A stretch of 5,476 nucleotides of DNA from an uncultured Mailhella sp. (GCA_944324625.1 CALUWZ010000125.1:1-5476); one strand, 5' to 3'. Shown: positions 1 to 5,192, counted from the first letter of the stretch. Notes: generated from the letters alone by a model not told the origin. Program-made: numbers and translations.

Positions 1-41
1 GTATCAAAAGTTCTGATTGTTAAATATATTAATGTTAATAC

Positions 42-70
42 AGCATAATAATCCTTTTCATAAGTGTAAA
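42..70 (-). promoter_or_regulatory. Possible sigma-70 promoter pointing out of the window to the left
   Basis: On the minus strand there is TTTACA (positions 70-65, 5 of 6 to the -35 consensus), a 17-base spacer, and TATGCT (47-42, 4 of 6 to the -10 consensus). It would start a transcript near position 35 going left, suggesting a gene divergent from flagellin beyond the window. The surrounding DNA is so AT-rich that a chance match is quite possible. Confidence 0.3.
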
Positions 71-256
71 GCAAAATATTTCCGGGACGCAAAAAATCCA
101 TGGGGAAAATTTTTCTTTAACCTTGAAATTTAATTAAAAATTTCAGTGCTGAAAGTTTTTCCGTTTAAGTCAAAAATCCGAATTAAGGTGGGAAAATTTT
201 GCATAGCATTTAAAGTTGTGTTTATAACTATTTGAAAAAATATAATAAAGTTATAT
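71..256. promoter_or_regulatory. AT-rich control region upstream of the flagellin promoter
   Basis: No coding frame is credible in 1-311, as all frames are broken by stops. The stretch holds a repeated pair of words: AAAAATCC at 92-99 and 172-179, and GGGAAAATTTT at 103-113 and 190-200. It also holds two overlapping dyads: TGAAATTT (124-131) with AAATTTCA (138-145), and TTTCAG (141-146) with CTGAAA (149-154). A third dyad, TATAACT (223-229) with AGTTATA (249-255), lies just before the promoter. Sigma-54 promoters need an activator bound upstream, typically 80-200 bases away, and these repeats sit at that distance. That they are the activator sites is inference. Confidence 0.4.
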
Positions 257-272
257 TGGCACACACATTGCT
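257..272 (+). promoter_or_regulatory. Sigma-54 (RpoN) promoter of the flagellin gene
   Basis: TGGCAC (257-262), five bases, then TTGCT (268-272) matches the -24/-12 consensus TGGCAC-N5-TTGCW exactly. The invariant GG (258-259) and GC (270-271) are separated by exactly 10 bases. Transcription should begin near 283, giving a leader of about 29 bases before the ATG at 312. RpoN control of late flagellar genes is known in several bacteria. An AAA+ activator is required but is not encoded in this window. Confidence 0.9.
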
Positions 273-286
273 TTAAAGTTGGCATA

Positions 287-307
287 CCTAAAACCTTAGG
301 AGGGGTG
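287..307 (+). promoter_or_regulatory. Flagellin ribosome binding site within a small leader hairpin
   Basis: AGGAGG at 298-303 (continuing GGTG to 307) ends 8 bases before the ATG and is a near-perfect Shine-Dalgarno sequence. The leader can fold CCTAA (287-291) against TTAGG (296-300) with an AACC loop, covering the first bases of the site. An alternative fold, ACC (293-295) with GGT (304-306), places GGA in a loop, as CsrA sites do. The site itself is certain; the regulation is inference. Confidence 0.75.
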
Positions 308-311
308 AATT

Positions 312-1211
312 ATGACATTAGTTGTAAATAACAACCTGATGGCAATGAACGTAGCGAGAAACTTAAACAGTCACTACGGACGGCTTTCCGACTCTACTCG
401 CAAATTGTCATCCGGCTTACGTGTAGGTACTGCCGCTGACGACGCAGCCGGCCTTGCAATTCGCGAACTTATGCGTTCAGACGTATCCACGCTGAAACAA
501 GGTGTCCGTAACGCCAACGACGGTATTTCCTTGATTCAGACCGCTGACGGTGCTCTTCAGACCATTGACGAAAAGCTCATCCGTATGAAAGAGCTTGCGG
601 AACAAGCTTCAACCGGTACGTATGATTCCGTACAGCGTTCCATCATCGACTCTGAATATCAGGCTATGGCTTCAGAAATTACCCGTATTTCCAGAGCTAC
701 GGATTTCAATAACATTAAACTGCTTGACGGTAGCCTGAGTTCAGATACGCACGACGGCAGCGAGATGAAAGCAACAGGCAAGCTGAAAGTCCACTTTGGT
801 ACCGGCAACCAGTCAGCCGAAGACTATTACTACATTAAAATCGGTTGTACGACTGCGTCTGCACTTGGCCTTGGCAACAGTGCAGGACCTGATTCAAAAA
901 CAAACGGCGGTTTCTCCATTTCCACCCAAGAAGGTGCGCAAAAATCATTGGAGGCCATTAACCGCGCCATTGTTTCCAAGGATAATATCCGTGCTGATTT
1001 GGGTGCGCTGCAAAACCGCCTTGAAGCAACAATCAGCAACCTGACCATTCAGGCAGAAAACGTACAGGCTTCTGAATCCCGAATTTCAGACGTAGACGTT
1101 GCAACCGAAATGACCGAATTTGTAAGAAACCAAGTTCTCAGCAACTCTGCGGTTTCCATGCTTTCACAGGCAAACCAGCTGCCTCAGATGGCTATGCAAT
1201 TAATTGGATAA
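312..1211 (+). CDS. Flagellin, structural subunit of the flagellar filament
   Basis: This 299-residue protein is exported by the flagellar type III apparatus and polymerises into the filament. The conserved N-terminal D0/D1 region is residues 1-140, including LSSGLRVGTAADDAAGLAI at 32-50. The conserved C-terminal D1/D0 region is about 215-299, including ISDVDVATEMTEF at 258-270, and it ends MAMQLIG. The variable middle (141-213) is short, with HFGTGNQSAEDYYYIKIG as in Desulfovibrio flagellins I recall. R91, L95 and E122 align with Salmonella residues recognised by TLR5. One cysteine (C179) is odd, because exported axial flagellar proteins are usually poor in cysteine. The ATG follows a strong ribosome binding site and a sigma-54 promoter. 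The gene appears monocistronic; whether it is the only flagellin gene in the genome is unknown. Confidence 0.97.
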   Translation: MTLVVNNNLMAMNVARNLNSHYGRLSDSTRKLSSGLRVGTAADDAAGLAIRELMRSDVSTLKQGVRNANDGISLIQTADGALQTIDEKLIRMKELAEQASTGTYDSVQRSIIDSEYQAMASEITRISRATDFNNIKLLDGSLSSDTHDGSEMKATGKLKVHFGTGNQSAEDYYYIKIGCTTASALGLGNSAGPDSKTNGGFSISTQEGAQKSLEAINRAIVSKDNIRADLGALQNRLEATISNLTIQAENVQASESRISDVDVATEMTEFVRNQVLSNSAVSMLSQANQLPQMAMQLIG

Positions 1212-1244
1212 TATTTAGGAAATTTGCTGACAGGGGTTATTCCT

Positions 1245-1272
1245 TTGTTTAGTTCATCAACCTAGGTATAAG
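1245..1272 (+). promoter_or_regulatory. Weak sigma-70-like promoter after flagellin
   Basis: TTGTTT (1245-1250), a 16-base spacer, and TATAAG (1267-1272; 5 of 6 to the -10 consensus) could start a separate transcript near 1279. That transcript would span the hairpin at 1279-1317 and end at the terminator at 1411-1443, about 165 bases. The -35 element matches only 3 of 6 positions, so this is weak. Confidence 0.2.
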
Positions 1273-1278
1273 GTATAC

Positions 1279-1317
1279 CAGAGATTTTCTTCTGCCTTTT
1301 GGCAGAAGAAATCCCTG
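1279..1317 (+). other. Long hairpin in the flagellin 3' untranslated region, without a U-tract
   Basis: The sequence 1286-1296 pairs with 1301-1311 (11 contiguous base pairs) around a TTTT loop. With a bulged T1285 it extends through AT (1284/1312) and GC (1283/1313), and after one mismatch through CAG (1279-1281) with CTG (1315-1317). No T-run follows on either strand, so it is not a normal intrinsic terminator. It may protect the flagellin mRNA 3' end or be part of a small RNA; both are inference. A perfect palindrome, GGTATACC (1272-1279), abuts it. Confidence 0.6.
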
Positions 1318-1368
1318 AGTAAAATCCAATAACTGTCCTTAAAAACCTTGTATGCTCCTGCGTATAAG

Positions 1369-1409
1369 AGGAGGTGCTAAGGATGTGCATAGTGATGTAC
1401 AAAACCTGA
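1369..1409 (+). other. Shine-Dalgarno plus 8-codon micro-ORF just before a terminator
   Basis: AGGAGGTG (1369-1376) is a perfect anti-16S match, and its AGGAGG core lies 8 bases before an ATG at 1383. The frame reads MCIVMYKT and stops with TGA at 1407-1409, one base before the terminator stem begins. The Shine-Dalgarno sequence can be paired by CTCCT at 1355-1359 (5 base pairs, 9-base loop). AAGGATGT (1379-1386) also matches the 3' two-thirds of the CsrA binding consensus. It may be a translated micropeptide, a decayed gene start, or part of a non-coding RNA. I do not recognise the peptide. Confidence 0.3.
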
Positions 1410-1410
1410 C

Positions 1411-1443
1411 AGTCCATTCATGAAAATGAGTGGACTTTTTTTT
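1411..1443 (+). terminator. Strong intrinsic terminator ending the flagellin transcript
   Basis: An 11-base-pair stem (1411-1421 with 1426-1436, one T-G wobble) closes a GAAA tetraloop and is followed by seven more T residues (1437-1443). It lies 200 bases after the flagellin stop codon, giving a long 3' untranslated region. For the convergent rnc transcript it could act only poorly, because the bases after the stem on that strand (GTCAGGTTTTG) are a weak U-tract. I see no better rnc terminator: a short CAGC/GCTG hairpin at 1456-1467 has no T-run after it on the minus strand. Confidence 0.9.
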
Positions 1444-1501
1444 ATGCTTCGGGTTCAGCGAACGCTGTGTCAAAAAAATGAATGAGAAAAATTTTCGTCA
1501 G

Positions 1502-2206
1502 CTATTCTTTTTCTTTTATCAGGCTTTTATATTTTTCCAAGGCAAGTTTTGCCGCTTCGTGTTCGGCTTTTTTTATGCTGCTGCGGCTTGCAGTGACGGA
1601 AAAACCCTGCGGCGAAACATAGCATACGGTGAAGGTTTTGGCGTGTTCAGGCCCTGACTGGTCAATAAGTTTGTATTCCGGAGTATGTTTGAAGTGTGCT
1701 TGGGTAAACTCCTGCAGCAGGGTTTTATAGCTTTTTTTCTGTACCATTATTTCTTCTTCGGGAAATTTTTCCTTAAAAAGTTCCAGAACAAATTTTTTGG
1801 AAGTCATGAAATCGCTGTCCAGATATATGGCGCCGAGCACGGCTTCCAAAGCATCGGCAATAAGGGCAGGCCTGTGCCTTCCGCCTTGGTGTTCTTCGCC
1901 TACGCCAAGCTGCAGATATTTTGGGATGTCCAGTTTTCGTGCCAGTTCCGCCAAGGATTTTTCATTGACCATGCCTGAGCGGAAATGGGTTAAAATACCT
2001 TCTCTGGAATTTGGAAAGCGTTTGAAAAGTTCTTCGGAAATATGAATTTCCAAAACGGCATCGCCCAAAAATTCCAAACGTTCATTATGTTCTGTCCCTG
2101 AATTTTCGTTGATGTAGGAACTGTGGGTAAGGGCTGTTTCAAGCAGGGAAATATTTTTAAAGCGATAGTTTAACGTATCTTGCAGTGCTGAAAATTTATT
2201 GTCCAT
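1502..2206 (-). CDS. rnc: Ribonuclease III
   Basis: This 234-residue protein cuts double-stranded RNA to mature rRNA and to process or degrade structured mRNAs. The N-terminal endonuclease domain carries the signature HNERLEFLGDAVL at 40-52. Residues E42, E45, D49, E69, D118 and E121 correspond to E. coli E38, E41, D45, E65, D114 and E117, so the two-metal active site is complete. A double-stranded RNA-binding domain spans about 159-228 and ends in the typical KKAEHEAAKLAL helix. I chose the ATG at 2206 because the protein then begins like known RNase III. The frame is open back to a TTG at 2230, but that codon lies in a hairpin loop and adds eight atypical residues. No Shine-Dalgarno sequence precedes the ATG; a terminator-like hairpin does. 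The stop is TAG. Confidence 0.96.
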   Translation of the reverse strand: MDNKFSALQDTLNYRFKNISLLETALTHSSYINENSGTEHNERLEFLGDAVLEIHISEELFKRFPNSREGILTHFRSGMVNEKSLAELARKLDIPKYLQLGVGEEHQGGRHRPALIADALEAVLGAIYLDSDFMTSKKFVLELFKEKFPEEEIMVQKKSYKTLLQEFTQAHFKHTPEYKLIDQSGPEHAKTFTVCYVSPQGFSVTASRSSIKKAEHEAAKLALEKYKSLIKEKE

Positions 2207-2212
2207 ATTGAT

Positions 2213-2241
2213 AAAAAAAGAGGGGAACAAGTCCCCTTTTT
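2213..2241 (-). terminator. Terminator-like hairpin immediately in front of rnc
   Basis: Read on the minus strand, AGGGGA (2237-2232) pairs with TCCCCT (2226-2221) around a CTTGT loop. C2220 and seven T residues (2219-2213) follow, the arrangement of an intrinsic terminator. It would end transcripts coming from the membrane-protein gene. Its T-run ends only 6 bases before the rnc ATG at 2206, so it is also the rnc translation start region. It may therefore work as an attenuator or as a site of rnc autocontrol (inference). Confidence 0.65.
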
Positions 2242-2283
2242 GTTAATGTTTATTTTTTGTGCCGATTATGCCGGCCCGTTTTT

Positions 2284-3057
2284 CTAATCTTCGTCGGGAT
2301 TTTGGACCCAGTGCTGGAATTCTTGGTCAAAGCGTTCCTTAATGGTTGTCCATGATTCGCCGGTTTTGAAATATTCGTCAAGGGCATACAGGTGATTGTC
2401 GATAAAATTCATAATGGTATCGGCATTCAAAAGAGCATAGTCAAGTCCGGAGCGGAAGTTTTCCATGGCCTCGATGATATCGGGGTGATTGAAGTTTTCT
2501 TCGGGCGTATCGGCAACAATGGGCTGTCTGTAAACTTTTTGGTATAAAATTTTCAGGTTGTTGTACTCAATGTTGTCGATATGCTGGGAGCGGATGTAAT
2601 TGAGCAGATCTTGGTGCAGGCTGGTAAAATCGGTTACCGCTTTGTATGACTTGGTAGTTTTGAGAAACGGGTCATAAGTGAAAAGGGCAAAATATTCATC
2701 GTACAGCAGTTTTTTGATTTTAATGAATGCATCTTTCGGGTACAGATACTTTTCAATGTCCACAAAGCTTCTTTTGCCGTCTATAACGTCAATAAGGCGC
2801 ATTTTATGATGCAGAAGTTCTCCGTAAACACGGCCTGCCCTGCGTTTCAGCAAAACAATAAGGGTTTGCTGCGTACTTTTATACATGACAAAACTTGCGA
2901 CAAATCCCACCATACTTACGGAAAATACGGAAACCGGGGCACTCAGAAAGGCCATGTGCATAAAATCCACGGCTGAAAACGTAAAGAAGAGGGTGCTAAT
3001 AGATGAGATGAGGCAAATTGTGGCAAAATACACACAAAGGTTTTTATAGATTTTCAT
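2284..3057 (-). CDS. Hypothetical two-helix inner membrane protein with a cytosolic domain
   Basis: I do not recognise this 257-residue protein. Two hydrophobic helices lie at about 6-29 and 36-58, separated by a very short loop (VDFMHM). The N-terminus (MKIYK) and the segment after helix two (KRRAGR, 71-76) are positively charged, so both ends should face the cytoplasm. Residues about 77-257 form a soluble domain rich in aromatic and charged residues and predicted mostly helical, ending in the acidic tail NPDED. No catalytic motif, nucleotide-binding loop or signal-transduction signature is visible. The ATG is preceded by AGGTGA (3066-3061), a slightly close but good ribosome binding site. 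It lies between terminator-like hairpins after nadD and before rnc, so it may be its own transcription unit. Confidence 0.85.
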   Translation of the reverse strand: MKIYKNLCVYFATICLISSISTLFFTFSAVDFMHMAFLSAPVSVFSVSMVGFVASFVMYKSTQQTLIVLLKRRAGRVYGELLHHKMRLIDVIDGKRSFVDIEKYLYPKDAFIKIKKLLYDEYFALFTYDPFLKTTKSYKAVTDFTSLHQDLLNYIRSQHIDNIEYNNLKILYQKVYRQPIVADTPEENFNHPDIIEAMENFRSGLDYALLNADTIMNFIDNHLYALDEYFKTGESWTTIKERFDQEFQHWVQNPDED

Positions 3058-3092
3058 TTTTCACCTATTAAAAAATAATTGAAATTAAACAC

Positions 3093-3114
3093 AAAAAAGC
3101 AGCCCGAACACTGC
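3093..3114 (-). terminator. Probable intrinsic terminator of the proA-nadD operon
   Basis: On the minus strand GCAGT (3114-3110) pairs with GCTGC (3103-3099), one wobble included, around a GTTCGG loop. Six T residues (3098-3093) follow. The stem is short, so efficiency may be partial. It lies 67 bases after the nadD stop codon and 36 bases before the next ATG. Confidence 0.6.
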
Positions 3115-3124
3115 GCCTTTCTTC

Positions 3125-3153
3125 TTTATGACATAGTCGGCACTTTGTAAAGG
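3125..3153 (-). promoter_or_regulatory. Weak candidate promoter for the membrane-protein gene
   Basis: On the minus strand TTTACA (5 of 6 to the -35 consensus) is followed after 17 bases by TAAAGA (3 of 6 to the -10 consensus). If used, its transcript would begin ahead of the hairpin at 3114-3093 and run through it, which would make that hairpin a leader element as well. The poor -10 match keeps this tentative. Confidence 0.2.
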
Positions 3154-3180
3154 AAAATTTTAAGGCAAAATTATCTGAGA

Positions 3181-3876
3181 TTATTTCCAGTACAGTTTTA
3201 CGGTTTCGCAGTTCTCGCGCAGGAATTCTATGACGCTGTCATGGATAAGGCCTTTGAGATTGCGTTTGTCCGCCCACAGTTTGCGGATGGTCGTGGCGTC
3301 AATGTTAAGGGTGGGAATGTTGATAAATGTGCATATTTCCGCATTGTTCAGTATGAGCTTGGCTTTTTTTTGGCGGCAGAGGGGCTGTGAAGCATTTTCT
3401 TCGATAATAATGCTGTCATTCCAGTAGGTTTTTGCCGTCTGCCAAAAATCTTGGGCTGTTTTGCCGTGTCTTGCCACAATAATCAAATGGGCGGTTTTAT
3501 ACAGTTCCAGACCGTTGTGCCATGTGGGCAGGTTTTTAAAATCTTCAATGCCCATAAGAAAAAAAGGCTGTGCCAAGGGGTGGGATTTTTTCCATTCCCC
3601 TAAAATGACATCTGTGTAGGAAATGCCCCGTATTTCTTTTTCAATTTCATTTATATGGATGAAATCAATATGCTGAAGGCTTTTTTCTATGCACTGTACC
3701 CTAAGTTCAAAAGGAAGCAGACCTTCTTTTTGGGGGTGATTGTAGGAAACCAATAAATCCACGGCGTCCAGTTCCAGCTCTTCGGCAATTTCAATGGCGT
3801 GACGCAAGTGCCCTATATGAAAGGGATTAAATGCGCCGCCCATGATGCCGATTTTTTTATTTGCGAACTTGTCCAT
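3181..3876 (-). CDS. nadD: Nicotinate-nucleotide adenylyltransferase
   Basis: This cytosolic enzyme joins nicotinate mononucleotide and ATP to form deamido-NAD, the step before NAD synthetase. The 231-residue protein has the nucleotidyltransferase motif GGAFNPFHIGHL at 13-24, with the HxGH pair H20/H23. It also has SYT at 86-88, the FLMGIEDFKNLPTWH block at 106-120 (compare FICGQDSLLSLPTWH in E. coli NadD), and IDATTIR at 192-198, a form of the C-terminal ISSTxIR motif. The chosen ATG at 3876 overlaps the end of proA by 20 bases. A TTG at 3891 would add five residues but has no better support. There is no clear Shine-Dalgarno sequence, so translation is probably coupled to proA. Slightly longer than many NadD proteins, but otherwise ordinary. 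Confidence 0.95.
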   Translation of the reverse strand: MDKFANKKIGIMGGAFNPFHIGHLRHAIEIAEELELDAVDLLVSYNHPQKEGLLPFELRVQCIEKSLQHIDFIHINEIEKEIRGISYTDVILGEWKKSHPLAQPFFLMGIEDFKNLPTWHNGLELYKTAHLIIVARHGKTAQDFWQTAKTYWNDSIIIEENASQPLCRQKKAKLILNNAEICTFINIPTLNIDATTIRKLWADKRNLKGLIHDSVIEFLRENCETVKLYWK

Positions 3877-5119
3877 GACCGTAAACAACAAACTTGGCTG
3901 TGGTTAATTCTTCTACGCCCATGGGGCCGTAAGCATGGAGTTTTGAGGTGCTGATGCCTATTTCCGCACCGAGGCCGAGTTCAGATCCGTCATTGAAGCG
4001 GGAAGATGCATTGACAGCCACCATGGCTGCATCGGCCTCCCTCAAAAAGCGCTGGGCATGTTCATAGTCGTTGGTGCAGATAATTTCGGTATGGCGGGAA
4101 CCGTAGGCATGAATATAATCAAGGGCTTCGTCAAGGGAGTTTACGATTTGGCAGACCATCTGCAGTGCGCCGAATTCTCTGCCCTTGTGTTCTTCCAAAA
4201 GCGGTTTTGCCAATGTTTTGAAAAACTGTCTGCTTTTTTCGCAGGCAAAAATTTCCACTTCCTTTGGAGCCAGTTTTTCTTCCAGCAGGGGAATGAACTT
4301 TTCGGCGATGTTGCTGTGTATGAGCATGCCTTCCAAAGCATTGCACACACCCGGACGCTGTGTTTTGGCATTGAAAATAATTTCTGCAGCCTGCTGTAAA
4401 TCGGCACTTTCGTCAATGAAAGCATGCGGAACGCCTTTGTCGTGTTTTAAAACGGGCATTGTCGCATGGGCGGCAATGGACTGCACCATTTTTTCTCCGC
4501 CTCGCGGTATCATGACGTCTATAAACTGAGAAAGCCTGCACAGTTCATAAATGCTTTCCCGTTCGGTGTTTTCAATGCTCTGCACAATGTCAGGGGTAAA
4601 ATTGTTCTGCATCAGGGCTTCCCGTATGCATTTTGTTAAAATCATATTGGAACGGAATGCTTCTGAACCGCCGCGCAGAATGACGGCATTGCCTGCTTTC
4701 AGGCATAAAATGGCAGCATCTACGGTTACGTTGGGCCGTGATTCGTAAACCATGGCGATAACGCCGAGCGGTATGCGCATTTTGCCCACCAAAAGACCGT
4801 TGGGCCTCTGCCATTGTTTGTCCATGGCTCCAACGGGGTCGGGCAGGGAGGCAATGAACTTGCATGCATCTGCCATGGCGCCGATCAGTTTTTCATCCAG
4901 TTTCAGGCGGTCGATTTTGGGAAGGGAAAGGTTTATTTCCTTGGCGCGGGCAATGTCCAGAGCATTCTCCGCAAGAATATTTTCTTTGTTTTTCAATAAG
5001 ATATCCGCAAGGGAGAGTAAAACGGCGTTTTTTTGTTCGGGATTTGCTTTTGCAATTAAGCGGGAAGCTTGTTTGGCTTTTTGGGCAATATCATATATAA
5101 GTGCTGAAAGTTTTTTCAT
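3857..5119 (-). CDS. proA: Gamma-glutamyl phosphate reductase (glutamate-5-semialdehyde dehydrogenase)
   Basis: This cytosolic enzyme reduces gamma-glutamyl phosphate with NADPH to glutamate-5-semialdehyde, the second step of proline synthesis after ProB. At 420 residues it is the usual length and belongs to the aldehyde dehydrogenase superfamily. Visible blocks are ESRPNVTVDAA (126-136), LRGGSEA (148-154), MIPRGGEKM (203-211), the catalytic cysteine C259 in NAKTQRPGVCNALE (250-263), and VNASSRFNDGSELGLGAEIG (369-388). GISTSKLHAYGPMG (388-401) follows. The ATG has AAGG (5130-5127) 7 bases upstream. It heads an operon with nadD, which overlaps its end. proB is not nearby. A good sigma-70 promoter and a palindrome lie just upstream. 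Confidence 0.98.
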   Translation of the reverse strand: MKKLSALIYDIAQKAKQASRLIAKANPEQKNAVLLSLADILLKNKENILAENALDIARAKEINLSLPKIDRLKLDEKLIGAMADACKFIASLPDPVGAMDKQWQRPNGLLVGKMRIPLGVIAMVYESRPNVTVDAAILCLKAGNAVILRGGSEAFRSNMILTKCIREALMQNNFTPDIVQSIENTERESIYELCRLSQFIDVMIPRGGEKMVQSIAAHATMPVLKHDKGVPHAFIDESADLQQAAEIIFNAKTQRPGVCNALEGMLIHSNIAEKFIPLLEEKLAPKEVEIFACEKSRQFFKTLAKPLLEEHKGREFGALQMVCQIVNSLDEALDYIHAYGSRHTEIICTNDYEHAQRFLREADAAMVAVNASSRFNDGSELGLGAEIGISTSKLHAYGPMGVEELTTAKFVVYGHGQVRK

Positions 5120-5131
5120 TTTTTTGCCTTT

Positions 5132-5147
5132 TTGACAAGTTTGTCAA
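5132..5147. promoter_or_regulatory. Palindrome in the proA leader, possible operator
   Basis: TTGACAA (5132-5138) and TTGTCAA (5141-5147) are perfect inverted copies separated by two bases. The centre lies about 17 bases downstream of the predicted proA start of transcription, a position where a bound repressor would block transcription. The regulator is unknown. As RNA the two-base spacer would not make a stable hairpin, so a protein site on DNA is the likelier reading. Confidence 0.45.
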
Positions 5148-5162
5148 TTTGAATTTTTATGT

Positions 5163-5191
5163 ATTATAAAGGTCTTAGCGTCAATTTGCAA
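5163..5191 (-). promoter_or_regulatory. Sigma-70 promoter of proA-nadD
   Basis: On the minus strand TTGCAA (5191-5186, 4 of 6 to the -35 consensus), a 17-base spacer, and a perfect TATAAT (5168-5163) form a good promoter. Transcription should begin near 5156, leaving a leader of about 37 bases before the proA ATG. Confidence 0.75.
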
Positions 5192-5192
5192 T

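Noticed and set aside
30..60. Tiny minus-strand frame MKRIIMLY
   Set aside because: No ribosome binding site at a proper distance, only eight codons, and AT-rich surroundings make it a likely accident.
216..246. Sigma-70 promoter TTGTGT ... TATAAT before flagellin
   Set aside because: The spacer is 19 bases and the -35 is poor; in such AT-rich DNA a TATAAT by itself means little.
211..300. Three TAAAGTT words (211, 246, 274) as sigma-28 flagellin promoters
   Set aside because: No GCCGATAA-like -10 element lies about 11 bases downstream of any of them, while an exact sigma-54 promoter overlaps the area.
1456..1467. CAGCG-AA-CGCTG as the rnc terminator
   Set aside because: On the minus strand the T-run lies before the stem, not after it, and the stem is only four or five pairs.
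1430..1657. 75-residue + strand open frame rich in Phe
   Set aside because: It starts in the terminator stem and runs antisense through the end of rnc. No ribosome binding site; composition reflects Lys-rich rnc read backwards.
2204..2230. TTG start adding eight residues to RNase III
   Set aside because: The TTG sits in a hairpin loop with G-rich bases only two bases away, and the extra residues do not fit the family N-terminus.
3874..3891. TTG start adding five residues to NadD
   Set aside because: An in-frame ATG at 3876 gives a normal NadD start, and the TTG has no clear ribosome binding site.
4058..5135. Several + strand open frames of 60-127 residues and minus-strand alternatives inside proA
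   Set aside because: All lie antisense to or out of frame with a complete proA with intact motifs; none has a convincing start site or protein-like motif.
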